64,000 nt of DNA from Lacimicrobium alkaliphilum (GCF_001466725.1 NZ_CP013650.1:620001-684000), one strand, 5' to 3'; counted from the stretch's first letter, positions 45,504 through 55,341 are shown. The notes: a model not told the origin generated them from the letters alone. A program made the numbers and translations.

Positions 45504-47762
45504 ATGAAAACGAAAAAGTTAGCTTTGGCACTGGCGGTATCAACGGTATTCGGTACCAGCTACGCGCAGCAAGAACCAGCCGCACAGGAAAAAAAGGATA
45601 AGGACTTTGAACAAATCATCGTCACAGGTACGCCCACGGGTACCGCAATGCGTAAGGTTGATGCCAGTTTTGCAGTCACCAATCTTTCCGCCGAAGCAAT
45701 AAAAAAACTGGCACCAAAAAGCACTGCCGATTTGTTTAAGGCGGTACCCGGGGTCTGGGCCGAGAGCTCCGGCGGTGTGTCCGGTGCTAACGTGTTTGTG
45801 CGGGGTTTCCCCGGCGGCGGTGATGCGCCTTTTCTGACCGTACAGATGGAAGGGGCGCCATTGTTTCAGCCACCGACCTTGTCTTTCCTGGAAAACTCCA
45901 CACTGTTTCGTATTGATGAAACCGTCTCTTTTATGGAAGCCCTGCGGGGCGGACCCAACCCGGTTATCTCTAACGGGCAGCCGGGCCTGACCACTAACTT
46001 TATGCTTAAAGAAGGTGGTGATTACACCGAGGGTACCTTCAAATACACCACCTCAGATTATGATCTGCAACGGGTTGATGCGGTTGTAAGCGGGGCCCTG
46101 GCCGATGATCTTTACTATATGATTGGCGGCTATGTATCCAGTTCCCCGGGCATTCGCGATGCGGGGTTTAACTCGGAAAAGGGCCATCAGTTTACGGTCA
46201 ATATTACCAAGGTACTGGATAACGGTAAGATGAACTTCTACAGCCGGGTCACGGATGATCACGGCGTCTGGTACTTGCCTACGCCTTTGGTGGAGGGCGT
46301 AGACAATGGTTATACCCAGATGGGTACGCTGACCCGCCAGGGCACAATTCAGTATGGCCCTGAAGGCACAGAGCAGGCCTTTGATTTCGGAGAAGGACGG
46401 GGCTGGGATGGCTCGGTATCCGGCGGTAAGATCCAGCTCGAATTTGGCGATGGCTGGCAGTTCAGCGATCGATTCAATTTTACCAAGGGTGACGCCAATA
46501 CCTTAGGTCTTGTACCCGACGGTGCGCCGGTGAGGTTGTCTGAGGTGGCAGACAATGGTGTAAGTGCTGATGGCGCAGTAACAGGTGATACTTATGATGG
46601 TGATACCCTGGTGCAGCAGGTCGGTCGCTGGGTGGTGCTGAAAGAGATCGAGTCTTTTACCAATGATTTGGCTTTAACCAAAGAGTTTGATGCCCTGAAA
46701 TGGACTTTTGGCTTATATACCTCCAACTTTTCAGCCAATGACTGGTGGTCACTGGGGAACCAGTCCTATCATGTTATCGCGCAGGGCGGAGAAAGTCTTA
46801 CCGGCATAGATTGTAATGACAATGCCGACAGCTGTGGCTGGAACTATGATATCAATTCCACCGGTGATGGTTCTACCAGGGCTTTCTATACGGCTTTTGA
46901 ATATCAGGTCAGCGATGCGCTGACGCTGGATCTGGGCCTGCGCCGTGAAAACCATAAGATAGAATACACCGTCGATGAAGGCCTGGATGGTGTTATCACC
47001 AAAGCGGTGCAGTATGACGAAGACACCACCTCCTGGACTGCCGGTGTCAACTATATGCTGACCGATAACTCCGGTCTGTTCTTCCGGGCTAATGACGGCA
47101 GCAAGATGCCCTACTTTGATGACTTCAGGGATAACTTTGGTTCATATTCCAATGGTGATGACCTGATTTTTGATATACAGCAATATGAACTGGGATATAA
47201 ACATGCCGGTGACAATTTCAGTTTCTATGCCACCAGCTTTTTCAATGAAGTAGAGAGCAGTAATGTCAGCCAACCCGGCGCGCCGGCAACACTGTCAGTG
47301 ACCGAAGCAAAAGGTGTGGAACTGGATGCCAACTATACCTTTGATTTCAATCTGAACCTGAACCTGAATGCGACGGTACAGGATACCGAAATCACCAAGA
47401 GTGGTGACGCCAGTCAGATTGGCAACGAAGGGCAGCGTCAGCCTGGCTGGCAGTTACGTTTCACGCCAAGTTACGATCTGGAGCTGGCAGGCGGTAACTT
47501 CCTGACAATGTACGGTACGGTGAGTATGGTTGATGATCGCTGGTCAGATAATGGCAACACTGTGGTGCTGGATGGTTACACCAAAGTGGATCTGGGCGCC
47601 TACTGGGAAGTCTCGGAAAACCTGAATGTCAGGTTGTCGGTGGATAACCTCACCGATAAGGACGGGCTGACTGAAGGAGATCCGAGAAATCCGGCGGCGC
47701 CTAACGGCAGATTTATCATGCCGCGCTCGGTGAAACTCAGCATCGGCTATAACTTCTTCTGA
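45504..47762 (+). CDS. TonB-dependent outer-membrane receptor
   Basis: 752 residues. A signal peptide (about 1-21, ending SYA) is followed by a TonB-box-like FEQIIVTGTP, a plug domain (about 50-165, TADLFKAVPGVWAESSG, ANVFVRGFPGGG, YLQMEGAP-like VQMEGAPLF) and a 22-strand barrel. It ends in an aromatic residue (IGYNFF) as outer-membrane proteins do. In this locus it probably imports an oligosaccharide rather than iron. It is preceded by operator 2 and followed by a terminator. Confidence 0.93.
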   Translation: MKTKKLALALAVSTVFGTSYAQQEPAAQEKKDKDFEQIIVTGTPTGTAMRKVDASFAVTNLSAEAIKKLAPKSTADLFKAVPGVWAESSGGVSGANVFVRGFPGGGDAPFLTVQMEGAPLFQPPTLSFLENSTLFRIDETVSFMEALRGGPNPVISNGQPGLTTNFMLKEGGDYTEGTFKYTTSDYDLQRVDAVVSGALADDLYYMIGGYVSSSPGIRDAGFNSEKGHQFTVNITKVLDNGKMNFYSRVTDDHGVWYLPTPLVEGVDNGYTQMGTLTRQGTIQYGPEGTEQAFDFGEGRGWDGSVSGGKIQLEFGDGWQFSDRFNFTKGDANTLGLVPDGAPVRLSEVADNGVSADGAVTGDTYDGDTLVQQVGRWVVLKEIESFTNDLALTKEFDALKWTFGLYTSNFSANDWWSLGNQSYHVIAQGGESLTGIDCNDNADSCGWNYDINSTGDGSTRAFYTAFEYQVSDALTLDLGLRRENHKIEYTVDEGLDGVITKAVQYDEDTTSWTAGVNYMLTDNSGLFFRANDGSKMPYFDDFRDNFGSYSNGDDLIFDIQQYELGYKHAGDNFSFYATSFFNEVESSNVSQPGAPATLSVTEAKGVELDANYTFDFNLNLNLNATVQDTEITKSGDASQIGNEGQRQPGWQLRFTPSYDLELAGGNFLTMYGTVSMVDDRWSDNGNTVVLDGYTKVDLGAYWEVSENLNVRLSVDNLTDKDGLTEGDPRNPAAPNGRFIMPRSVKLSIGYNFF

Positions 47763-47772
47763 GCCGTCAATT

Positions 47773-47803
47773 AAAACTGGTCGGCTTTTACCGGCCAGTT
47801 TTT
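47773..47803 (+). terminator. rho-independent terminator of the receptor gene
   Basis: Stem ACTGGTCGG / CCGGCCAGT (one G-T pair) with loop CTTTTA, then TTTT. Confidence 0.87.
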
Positions 47804-47865
47804 CATTCAATACCCGCCGCCGATTTGCTAGTCTAGCGGCACCTCTTATCAATAAATTCACTTCA

Positions 47866-48891
47866 ATGCCCGAAAAAATGGCGAAAAGTATTGCCGATAT
47901 TGCCCGTATTGTCGGTGTGTCAGAATCCACTGTGTCACGGGCGCTGAATGATAACCCGCTGATCGCCGAAAAAACCCGTCACAAGATTCAGAATGTGGCG
48001 CGGGAGCATAATTTCAAAATTAACGCCAAGGCGCGGGCGCTGCGGACCCAGAAGACCAATGTGATTGCGGTGGTGGTGTTATTTAAGGAGCGCACCGAGC
48101 GCGGTATTTCCGACCCCTTTTTGCTGGATATTCTCGGCGCCATTGCCGATGAGCTGACCTTGCATGGTTATGATATGTTGCTCTCCAATACCCGCACTGC
48201 CTCTGATGACTGGCGGGATTATTATTTTGATTCCAAACGGGCCGATGGCCTGATTGTGATAGGCCAGGGCGAGCATGACGCCCGTATCGATCGTCTCGCC
48301 ACAGAAGATCTGCCCTTTGCGGTCTGGGGGGCGGCCCTGCCGGACAGTCAGTATTGTACGGTTGGCAGTGACAATAAAATGGGCGCCTATCTGGCGGTAA
48401 CGCATCTTTTAAATCAGGGCTGTGAACATATCGCTTTTTTCGGCGATATAGCCCACAGCGAGATGGAGCAGCGCTGGCAGGGGTATTGCCTGGCCCTGCA
48501 GCAGGCCGGTAAGGACATCGACGAGTCACTGCGGTTTGCCACGGATTTCACCAGCGAGTCAGGTTATTCCAGTGCTAACCGTATGCTTAAGCAGCAGCCA
48601 CTTAAGGTGGACGGTTTGTTTGCAGTGTCTGATGTGATTGCCCTTGGGGCGATGAAAAAACTGGTGGAGTCAGAGATCGCCATACCCGATGATATTGCTG
48701 TGGTGGGTTTTGACGATGTGGCCATGTCGATGTTCTGTCATCCCTCACTGACCACCATTCGCCAGCAAACCATGGAGGGCGGCAAACTGCTGGTCAATAA
48801 AGTTCTGGATAAACTGGCGGGCAGACCAGCCCGCTCACAGGTGCTGGATGTGCAACTGATAGTGCGGGAGTCGAGCAGAAAGGCCCATTGA
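47866..48891 (+). CDS. LacI family transcriptional regulator
   Basis: 341 residues. The N-terminal helix-turn-helix and hinge are SIADIARIVGVSESTVSRAL, then NDNPLIAEKTRHKI and KARALRTQKTN. A periplasmic-binding-type sugar domain (about 60-335) follows. A start at the internal ATG 47878 (MAKSIADIA) is also possible; no ribosome site decides. It is the obvious binder of the three TGCAATCGATTGCA sites in the locus and should release them on binding a sugar or sugar phosphate (inference). Confidence 0.92.
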   Translation: MPEKMAKSIADIARIVGVSESTVSRALNDNPLIAEKTRHKIQNVAREHNFKINAKARALRTQKTNVIAVVVLFKERTERGISDPFLLDILGAIADELTLHGYDMLLSNTRTASDDWRDYYFDSKRADGLIVIGQGEHDARIDRLATEDLPFAVWGAALPDSQYCTVGSDNKMGAYLAVTHLLNQGCEHIAFFGDIAHSEMEQRWQGYCLALQQAGKDIDESLRFATDFTSESGYSSANRMLKQQPLKVDGLFAVSDVIALGAMKKLVESEIAIPDDIAVVGFDDVAMSMFCHPSLTTIRQQTMEGGKLLVNKVLDKLAGRPARSQVLDVQLIVRESSRKAH

Positions 48892-48903
48892 GAGAGGTGT
48901 CAG

Positions 48904-48917
48904 GCGTGAAGCGTGAG
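48904..48917 (+). repeat. two-copy heptamer (GCGTGAA GCGTGAG) in a convergent junction
   Basis: The second unit is an exact rotation of GTGAGGC, the minus-strand unit of the 11-copy array at 60813-60889; the first differs by one base. It lies in the 33-base gap between the convergent LacI and binding-protein genes. Confidence 0.6.
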
Positions 48918-48924
48918 GTGAAAA

Positions 48925-49773
48925 CTAGAGACTAAACTCTGTGCCATAGACCTGATTGTAGTAATGGATCAATTCTTTATGCATATCAGCATCAAACCAT
49001 TGCAGATGAATATCGAGATATTCACGTCTGCGGGAGAGCTGTGCAATGCTTTTTGAGATGGCATCTATGGCCTGTTTGCCTGCCTCTGAGCGTGAACAAA
49101 GTACGTAACCGGCAATAAAAGCCGGGGTTTCTTCTAGCCTGATATGAGCGATAGCCGGTTTTTCGGTGAACTGCTGGCTATACAGCTTAAATACATTGGG
49201 GTATTCGAATATGCCATCGACACGGCCTGTCATTAACATGGCCACCAGGCCTGAGCCCATATCTGTACCGCTGCGCTGCCAGATGCGCGGTTGCCACCGA
49301 GGGGCTTCTAATATCTGATCAAGCTCGTTGCCATATGAGCGGCCCTGCATGGTGCCTAACTGGATTTCGGGCGCCTTTTGCAATAGCTGATTCAGACTGA
49401 GCTCAGATGATGTCTCTGTGTTCAGTCCGATTTGTATTGCCAGCTCTTCGCGCAGATAAAGACGTAATCCGGGCACCACTGCCTGGGGCAGGGCGCTGGC
49501 AAGGCTGTAGTGCTGTCGTTCGGCATTATAAATCTTGTCGCCCACGCAGATATTGGGCTCCTGCTGCAAGCGCTTCAGGCCCCGTTGGGGATTGGTGGGC
49601 TCGACCTGAAACGCAACGCCATCCAATCCTTCAAGAATCAGGTCACGGAGCTGCTCGTCCATTCTGATGGATTTCTCAAATCCTGGGCTGGATTCTGCCA
49701 GCCAGATCATGGGAGCAGAGCTGACCGGCAGGGCGACAAATATCAGGATTAATACAAGACGTAACGACAACAA
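48925..49773 (-). CDS. periplasmic substrate-binding protein (family 3-like)
   Basis: 282 residues with a signal peptide (about 1-19, ending SSA) and a family-3 solute-binding-like body (QLRDLILEGLDGVAFQVEP, LYLREELAIQIGL, VAMLMTGRVDGIFEYPNVF). No ABC permease genes are nearby, so it may be a stand-alone binding or sensory protein. Start is TTG 49773. It is separated from pgmB by a hairpin and is not clearly part of the sugar operon. Confidence 0.78.
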   Translation of the reverse strand: MLSLRLVLILIFVALPVSSAPMIWLAESSPGFEKSIRMDEQLRDLILEGLDGVAFQVEPTNPQRGLKRLQQEPNICVGDKIYNAERQHYSLASALPQAVVPGLRLYLREELAIQIGLNTETSSELSLNQLLQKAPEIQLGTMQGRSYGNELDQILEAPRWQPRIWQRSGTDMGSGLVAMLMTGRVDGIFEYPNVFKLYSQQFTEKPAIAHIRLEETPAFIAGYVLCSRSEAGKQAIDAISKSIAQLSRRREYLDIHLQWFDADMHKELIHYYNQVYGTEFSL

Positions 49774-49795
49774 CGATCACCTGCACAAAAATTGG

Positions 49796-49817
49796 TCGCG
49801 TATGCTACGCGATTTTT
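49796..49817. terminator. hairpin between pgmB and the binding-protein gene
   Basis: Stem TCGCGTA / TACGCGA with loop TGC, followed on the plus side by TTTTT and on the minus side by CCAATTTTT. It probably ends the GH65-pgmB transcript. Confidence 0.65.
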
Positions 49818-49868
49818 GTCTGATTGACCAAGTGCCGGCAGAGAAACGCTGACAATTTTAGTTTACAG

Positions 49869-50548
49869 TTAATCTTCTGGTGACGGACTGCCCTTATCCG
49901 CAGCGTTGTCCAGTATCTCGCCGGGTTTCAGTTCGCGAATATGAGCATACACTCTATCGGCCTGGTGCAGTACTCTGTCATCGCCAATGCCCACCGAATA
50001 CATTCGGGCGTCAACAATGGCCTGCAGACCCGCCAGAGAATCTTCGACACCCACACACTGAGCGGGGGGATATTCAGCGCATCAGCCACGGTCAGAAAAA
50101 TTTCCGGGTGGGGTTTGCCTTGTTTTATCTTGCCGGCATCGGCCACATAGTCAAAAGCATCTGTAATCCCCAGCCGGTCCAGTACCATCGCCGCATTTTT
50201 GCTTGCCGAGGCCAGGCCGATGGCAATGTTTCTGGCTTTCAGTGCATTAAACAGTTCAGTCACGCCCTCAAACAGGTCGGCTTTACTCATGCCGGCGATT
50301 AACTGCTGATAATGGCGATTTTTCTGTTCCGCCAGCTCCAGTATCTGCTTTTCCGGTAACCTTAAGCCGCCTTTTTGCAGAATAAACTGCAATGAGCCCA
50401 TCCGATCAACGCCCTTAAGCTGTTCGTTGTCTGTTTTATCAAATTCTACACCGAGCTGATCGGCCAGGGCTTTCCAGGCCAGAAAGTGGTACTCGGCGGT
50501 ATCGGTGAGTACACCATCGAGATCAAATATAAAGGCTTTGATGGTCAT
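49869..50548 (-). pseudogene. pgmB: beta-phosphoglucomutase with a frameshift
   Basis: A HAD-superfamily gene. The first frame (from 50548) has FIFDLDGVLTDT (nucleophile Asp), SASKNA and KQGKPHPEIF, then loses homology after ALNIPP. The expected continuation GVEDSLAGLQAIVDA is in the next frame and runs to a stop at 49869. The switch is at the C6 tract on the coding strand (G6 at 50064-50069); a seventh C restores one 226-residue protein. PgmB turns beta-glucose-1-phosphate from the GH65 enzyme into glucose-6-phosphate. The cause may be true inactivation, slippage at the tract, or a sequencing error. Confidence 0.85.
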
Positions 50549-52890
50549 GGCTGTTTCTCCGCTTGAGTCTCAAGGGTGATGCTTTGTTGCAATGCCAGTT
50601 CAACGGCCTGGCCATGATGGAAAATGCTGATATTTTCGCCCTCAAGCAGATGATAGTGGCAATGCTGCCGGGCGACGCTGATTTTCAGGCGCCGCCCCAG
50701 GCAGTTAAGGTGAAAGCTGAAGCTCTGCCAGTTTGCCGGTAAGTGGGGCTCAAAATGCAACTGCTGATTGCGAATACGCAGGCCACCGAAACCATTGACG
50801 ATGCCCATCCAGGAACCCGCCATACAGGCGGTATGAATACCGTATTCGGTGTTGCCATGACGATTGTCGATATCCATGCGCACCGTATCTTTGAAAAACT
50901 CATAGGCTTTTTGATATTGGCCGGTTTCTGCAAATTCGATGCTGTGTATACAGCTGGATAAGGTCGAGTCATGGGTTGTCAGTGGCTCGTAATAGTCCAG
51001 ATTGCGCTTCTTCAGATCCTTTGAGAAGGCATCATCCAGCAGGTACATGGCCAGTATCACATCGGCCTGCTTGAGTACCTGATGGCGGTAAATCACCAGC
51101 GGGTGATAATGCAGCAGCAACGGGTAGTGATCGGCCGGAGTATTGGCAAAGTCCCAGGGCTTTTTATCCAGAAAGCTGTCGTCCTGCTTGCTGATACTTA
51201 AGTTGTTGTCATAGGGCAGGTACATCTTTTCAGCGGCCTGGCGCCAGGCGCTGATTTCTTCCATGTTAAGCGCCAGTTTGTCGCACAGCGCACTAAAGGC
51301 GTGTGGTGTTTCCTGCTTCAGCTTATCCGCCACCTGCACCGCAAACTGCAGGTGAGCGCGGGCCATGGCATTGGTGTAAAAATTGTTGTTAACAATGGCG
51401 GTGTATTCATCGGGGCCGGTCACGCCATCGATGCAGAACAGCCCGTTCTTGCGGGGGTTAAAATGCCCAAGGTCCAGCCACAGCCTGGCTGTTTCAAACA
51501 GCATTTCTGCGCCACAGTCCTGCATAAACTGCCAGTCGCCACTGGCCTGATAATAATTACGCAGTGCATGGGCGATGGCGGCATTAATATGGTACTGAGC
51601 GGTACCGGCCGGGAAAAAGGCTGAGCACTCATCACCGCCTATGGTACGCCAGGGGTAAAGTGCGCCTGTTTTGTGTGACATCTGTCTGGCTCGCTTTCTG
51701 GCGCCATCCAGGGTGTGGTAACGAAACTCCAGACATTTGCGGGCAATATCCGGATTGGTGGCAGACAAAAATGACAGAATATAGATTTCCGTATCCCAGA
51801 AGTAATGGCCGTCATAGCCATGGCCGGTAAGGCCCTTGGCGCCCATATTGCTGCGGCCATCCTTACCTGCAGACATAAACAAATGCAGCAGGTTAAAACG
51901 TATGCCTTGTTGCAGGCCTGCATCACCCTCAATTTCCACATCGCTGGATTGCCAGAACGCTGTGACCTTGCTGCTGTGCTGATCAAGCAGAGACTGCCAG
52001 CCCTGAGACCTGACTTCCTGCATGTCTTGTTTCAGTGCGGTTTCGATAGCGGCAAAATCCTGATCGCTGTTGTGGTGGTAGAGAATGTATTTGTCGATGA
52101 CCAGCGTCTCACCCTGTTGCAGGTCAAATTCATACTCCAGCGCGGGACAGGGATCAGAATGGATCTCGCGCACCGACAACGGCGTATGGGAGAGCTGATG
52201 GCTGACTGAGGTACCGATGGCAAAAGGACTGTTGTTCACCTTGTGCAATAGTTGGATCTGCTGATTCTGCACAGTGGATTTTTGCAGCGTCAGGCTGTCT
52301 GCCATATTCAGCTGTCCCGCGCGGGGGTCGGCTTTATTGGCACTGAAGGAATAGTCCGCATCCACAGCGGATGAGAGGCTAATACGGCCGCAGAAATTCT
52401 CGGCGGTAATGTACGAGCGCAGCGCCAGCAGATTAGGGTGCGCCAATGACGCAAAGCGGCGGCTGGTGACACTGATTTGTTTGCCAGATTCACTTTGCCA
52501 GCGCATATCCCGGTTGAAGCTGGCATCTTTAAAATTCAGCCAGCGGCGGCCGGATTGGGCACTGCTGAAGCTGACTTTCTGGCCGTCCAGCGAGAATTGC
52601 ATCACCTTGCCATTGGGCACCTGAAGCATCTTCTGATTGTGGCTGGCATAGCCATAGGCCACTTCACCATAGGTGATAGGCTCAGCATGATAAACGCCAT
52701 TCAGGTAAGTGCCCTCACAGCTTGTTCCTTTGCCATCATGGCCTTCTTCCAGCGTACCTCTGGTACCCAGATAGCCATTGGCCAGGGCGAACAGGGTTTC
52801 TTCCAGCATGCTGTTGCTACTGTCAGTCTGTGTGCTGGTTAATTGCCAGGGTTCGGGAGCAAACAAATAATCCGTGCCTCTCGGTTGCAT
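50545..52890 (-). CDS. GH65 family disaccharide phosphorylase
   Basis: 781 residues, full length. In order: an N-terminal beta-sandwich (about 10-260), linker, (alpha/alpha)6 barrel (about 320-700) with YDGHYFWDTEIYILSF and the general acid Glu in VTGPDEYTAIVNN, and a C-terminal beta-sheet domain. Family members phosphorolyse maltose, trehalose, kojibiose or nigerose with inversion to beta-glucose-1-phosphate. The exact disaccharide cannot be told from sequence. It overlaps pgmB by four bases (ATGA), a typical pairing. Confidence 0.92.
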   Translation of the reverse strand: MQPRGTDYLFAPEPWQLTSTQTDSSNSMLEETLFALANGYLGTRGTLEEGHDGKGTSCEGTYLNGVYHAEPITYGEVAYGYASHNQKMLQVPNGKVMQFSLDGQKVSFSSAQSGRRWLNFKDASFNRDMRWQSESGKQISVTSRRFASLAHPNLLALRSYITAENFCGRISLSSAVDADYSFSANKADPRAGQLNMADSLTLQKSTVQNQQIQLLHKVNNSPFAIGTSVSHQLSHTPLSVREIHSDPCPALEYEFDLQQGETLVIDKYILYHHNSDQDFAAIETALKQDMQEVRSQGWQSLLDQHSSKVTAFWQSSDVEIEGDAGLQQGIRFNLLHLFMSAGKDGRSNMGAKGLTGHGYDGHYFWDTEIYILSFLSATNPDIARKCLEFRYHTLDGARKRARQMSHKTGALYPWRTIGGDECSAFFPAGTAQYHINAAIAHALRNYYQASGDWQFMQDCGAEMLFETARLWLDLGHFNPRKNGLFCIDGVTGPDEYTAIVNNNFYTNAMARAHLQFAVQVADKLKQETPHAFSALCDKLALNMEEISAWRQAAEKMYLPYDNNLSISKQDDSFLDKKPWDFANTPADHYPLLLHYHPLVIYRHQVLKQADVILAMYLLDDAFSKDLKKRNLDYYEPLTTHDSTLSSCIHSIEFAETGQYQKAYEFFKDTVRMDIDNRHGNTEYGIHTACMAGSWMGIVNGFGGLRIRNQQLHFEPHLPANWQSFSFHLNCLGRRLKISVARQHCHYHLLEGENISIFHHGQAVELALQQSITLETQAEKQP

Positions 52891-52949
52891 GGGCAGACTG
52901 TCCTTTTATCGGGATACTTGTGCCAAGGATAAGATTATTTACAAATAAA

Positions 52950-52963
52950 TGCAATCGATTGCA
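52950..52963. promoter_or_regulatory. LacI-type operator, copy 3 (TGCAATCGATTGCA)
   Basis: A perfect 14-base palindrome in the divergent spacer between the GH65-pgmB operon and the MFS gene, 60 bases from the GH65 start, so it could govern both directions. Confidence 0.82.
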
Positions 52964-53155
52964 ATAATGTTAAATTAAGGTAAACTGCGTTTAAACTGTT
53001 AGCCTGCCTGGCAAAGGAATTTTCCTTGTGGCCGCGACTGGCGGGGCAACAATAATCCTGGATTCCGCAGTTGCGCGCGAGGTGAGAGTGCTATCGCCCG
53101 TGGGTCGACTGCCGAATTTAGGATAATTCTTTGGATTCAATACAGGTAGCCGTTT

Positions 53156-54391
53156 ATGATTGCCAACCGCGTCAGGGTCAAGTACTCGCTGTTTCTTACC
53201 TATTTTGTGTTTGCCATATTGCTGAACAGTGTCGGCACTGTGATCCTGCAGGTGATCAACAGCTATGGAGTAAGCAAGGAAGCCGCCAGTGTGCTGGAGG
53301 GCTTTAAGGATCTGCCCATCGCCTTTGTGTCTTTTATCTTTGCCGCCTATCTGCCGAGATTCGGCTACCGCCGGGCCATGCTCACAGGCACCGCCATTGT
53401 TACGCTGGCCTGTTTACTGATGCCGCTGGTACCACAGTTCTGGATGAGCAAGCTGTTATTTCTGGCGGTGGGCTCGGCCTTTGGGCTGGTCAAGGTGTCG
53501 CTGTATTCCACAGTGGGCCTGATCACCGATGATCGTCAGCAGCACGCCTCTGTGATGAACACCATCGAGGGGCTGTTTATGGTGGGTGTGCTGTCGGGCT
53601 ATTGGCTGTTCAGCGCTTTTATTGACGGCAGTAACCCGGGCTCAATGGCCTGGCTGAATGTGTACTGGTGGCTGGCAGCCCTGGCCGGCGCCAATTTTCT
53701 GATGATTTTGTTTACCCCTTATTCCAACCCGGTGCCAGAGCAGCACAGCCGACCCCTGACTGAATTTCTGGCCATGCTCAGACTGGCTTTTAAACCTCTG
53801 GTACTGGTGTTTATTCTGTCGGCTTTTTTGTATGTGCTGATTGAACAGGGCATAGGTACCTGGCTGCCTACTTTCAATAACGAAGTATTACACCTGCCGG
53901 CGGATATGAGTGTGCAGGCCACCAGTATTTTCGCCGCCTGTCTTGCTATCGGGCGGCTGGGTGCAGGGCAACTGATGCGCTTTATCAGCTGGTATCCGCT
54001 GTTAAATATCTGTCTGATTGCGATGGCGGCACTGATTTTAGTTTCTATGCCACTGGCCAGCCTGGCCGAAGTGAACCCGGGGATAAGTTGGGCGAGTGCG
54101 CCGGTCGCCGCCTTTTTGTTCCCCCTGATAGGCCTGTTTATGGCGCCAATCTATCCGGCGATTAATTCCATTATGTTGTCTTCATTACCCAAAGTGCAGC
54201 ATTCGGCCATGACCGGGCTGATTGTGATCTTCTCTGCTTTGGGGGGGACGACAGGCTCAGTCATTACCGGGCTGGTATTCGGCCGCTTCGATGGCCAGAG
54301 TGCCTTTTACTTCTCGTTGTTACCGATTGTCGCGATTGCCATCACGCTGTTTTTCTTCTGGCGGGGAACAAAGAAGAGCTATATCAGTTAG
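53156..54391 (+). CDS. MFS sugar transporter
   Basis: 411 residues, about 12 membrane helices (VKYSLFLTYFVFAILLNSVG, LVKVSLYSTVGLITDDRQQHASVMNTIEG, PIYPAINSIMLSSLP). The pattern resembles FucP/sugar:cation symporters of the major facilitator superfamily. It is divergent from GH65-pgmB around operator 3, so it should bring the disaccharide across the inner membrane. Confidence 0.88.
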   Translation: MIANRVRVKYSLFLTYFVFAILLNSVGTVILQVINSYGVSKEAASVLEGFKDLPIAFVSFIFAAYLPRFGYRRAMLTGTAIVTLACLLMPLVPQFWMSKLLFLAVGSAFGLVKVSLYSTVGLITDDRQQHASVMNTIEGLFMVGVLSGYWLFSAFIDGSNPGSMAWLNVYWWLAALAGANFLMILFTPYSNPVPEQHSRPLTEFLAMLRLAFKPLVLVFILSAFLYVLIEQGIGTWLPTFNNEVLHLPADMSVQATSIFAACLAIGRLGAGQLMRFISWYPLLNICLIAMAALILVSMPLASLAEVNPGISWASAPVAAFLFPLIGLFMAPIYPAINSIMLSSLPKVQHSAMTGLIVIFSALGGTTGSVITGLVFGRFDGQSAFYFSLLPIVAIAITLFFFWRGTKKSYIS

Positions 54392-54474
54392 ATAGATAAA
54401 AACCTTGATATAATTGTGTTTATTCGGAACAGCTTTTAATATGTGCTGTAACTGATTCTGACAACAGGCTACAT

Positions 54475-55341
54475 GTGAGAGCTTATTGGATACTGCTGGT
54501 ATTTCTGATCAGCGCGTGCAGCCCCGGCCCGGAACTGAATATAGCCGGGAACCACTGGCTAGGTTACCAGCCTTATTATCTGGCAGCAGATAGCCAGTGG
54601 TCAGAATCCGGTACCAGAGTACGAGCCAACTTTACCCAACTTTCTTCCACTACCCACGTACTGCGAGTATTAGCTAATGGCCAGCTTGATGGCGCATTAC
54701 TGACTCTGGACGAAGCTATCACCTTTGAGCAGCGGGCCGATTTGGGCCTGTGCGTGGCCATGGTGCTCAGCGCCTCAAAAGGGGCCGATGCGCTGGTGGT
54801 CAATCCTGACATTGTCGATCCGGACAGTGGCGATTTCAGCAATCTGAAGACCATAGGTTATGAGTCATCAGCCCTGGGCGGCTATATGTTCCGCAGAATT
54901 AAAGAAAAGCTTGCGCTGGATGAAAACAGAGTTGTTTCCAGATTATTGCAACCTGCCAGTCATTTTCGGGCCCTTAGTGAGGGGCAGGTGGACGGAGTGA
55001 TTACCTTTGAACCATATCTGAGTAAATTATTGCAGGCGGGCTTTAAAGTTGCTTTCGACAGTACCGATATCAGCGGCGAGATCATCGATATTCTGGTCAT
55101 GCGTGAAGATGTATGGCGTAACAATAAACGCAGCGTGCAACAGGTTATATGGCAGTACTGGCCGGTAGGATTGAATCTTCTTGAGCAGCGCCGCGCGTCT
55201 GATACCACCACTGCGGCGTTGCAGGCCAATACCGGGCTGCAGGAGCCCGCGCTTAGCCTGGCACTGAACAAAATGAGCTTTTACAAAGTAAAGGAGAGTC
55301 AGGCTTATTTACGGACTGAATTGAAAACACTGTCAATCTGA
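54475..55341 (+). CDS. NMT1/THI5-like substrate-binding lipoprotein
   Basis: 288 residues from GTG 54475. A lipoprotein signal ends at LISAC (Cys15). The body has the NMT1/SsuA-type binding-protein layout: HWLGYQPYYLAADSQW, TTHVLRVLANGQLDGALLTLDEA, GADALVVNPD and GQVDGVITFEPYLSKLL. Such proteins bind pyrimidines, sulfonates or nitrate, but no permease or ATPase gene is nearby. It is followed 61 bases later by a membrane EAL protein and is probably its ligand-sensing partner (inference). Confidence 0.83.
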   Translation: MRAYWILLVFLISACSPGPELNIAGNHWLGYQPYYLAADSQWSESGTRVRANFTQLSSTTHVLRVLANGQLDGALLTLDEAITFEQRADLGLCVAMVLSASKGADALVVNPDIVDPDSGDFSNLKTIGYESSALGGYMFRRIKEKLALDENRVVSRLLQPASHFRALSEGQVDGVITFEPYLSKLLQAGFKVAFDSTDISGEIIDILVMREDVWRNNKRSVQQVIWQYWPVGLNLLEQRRASDTTTAALQANTGLQEPALSLALNKMSFYKVKESQAYLRTELKTLSI

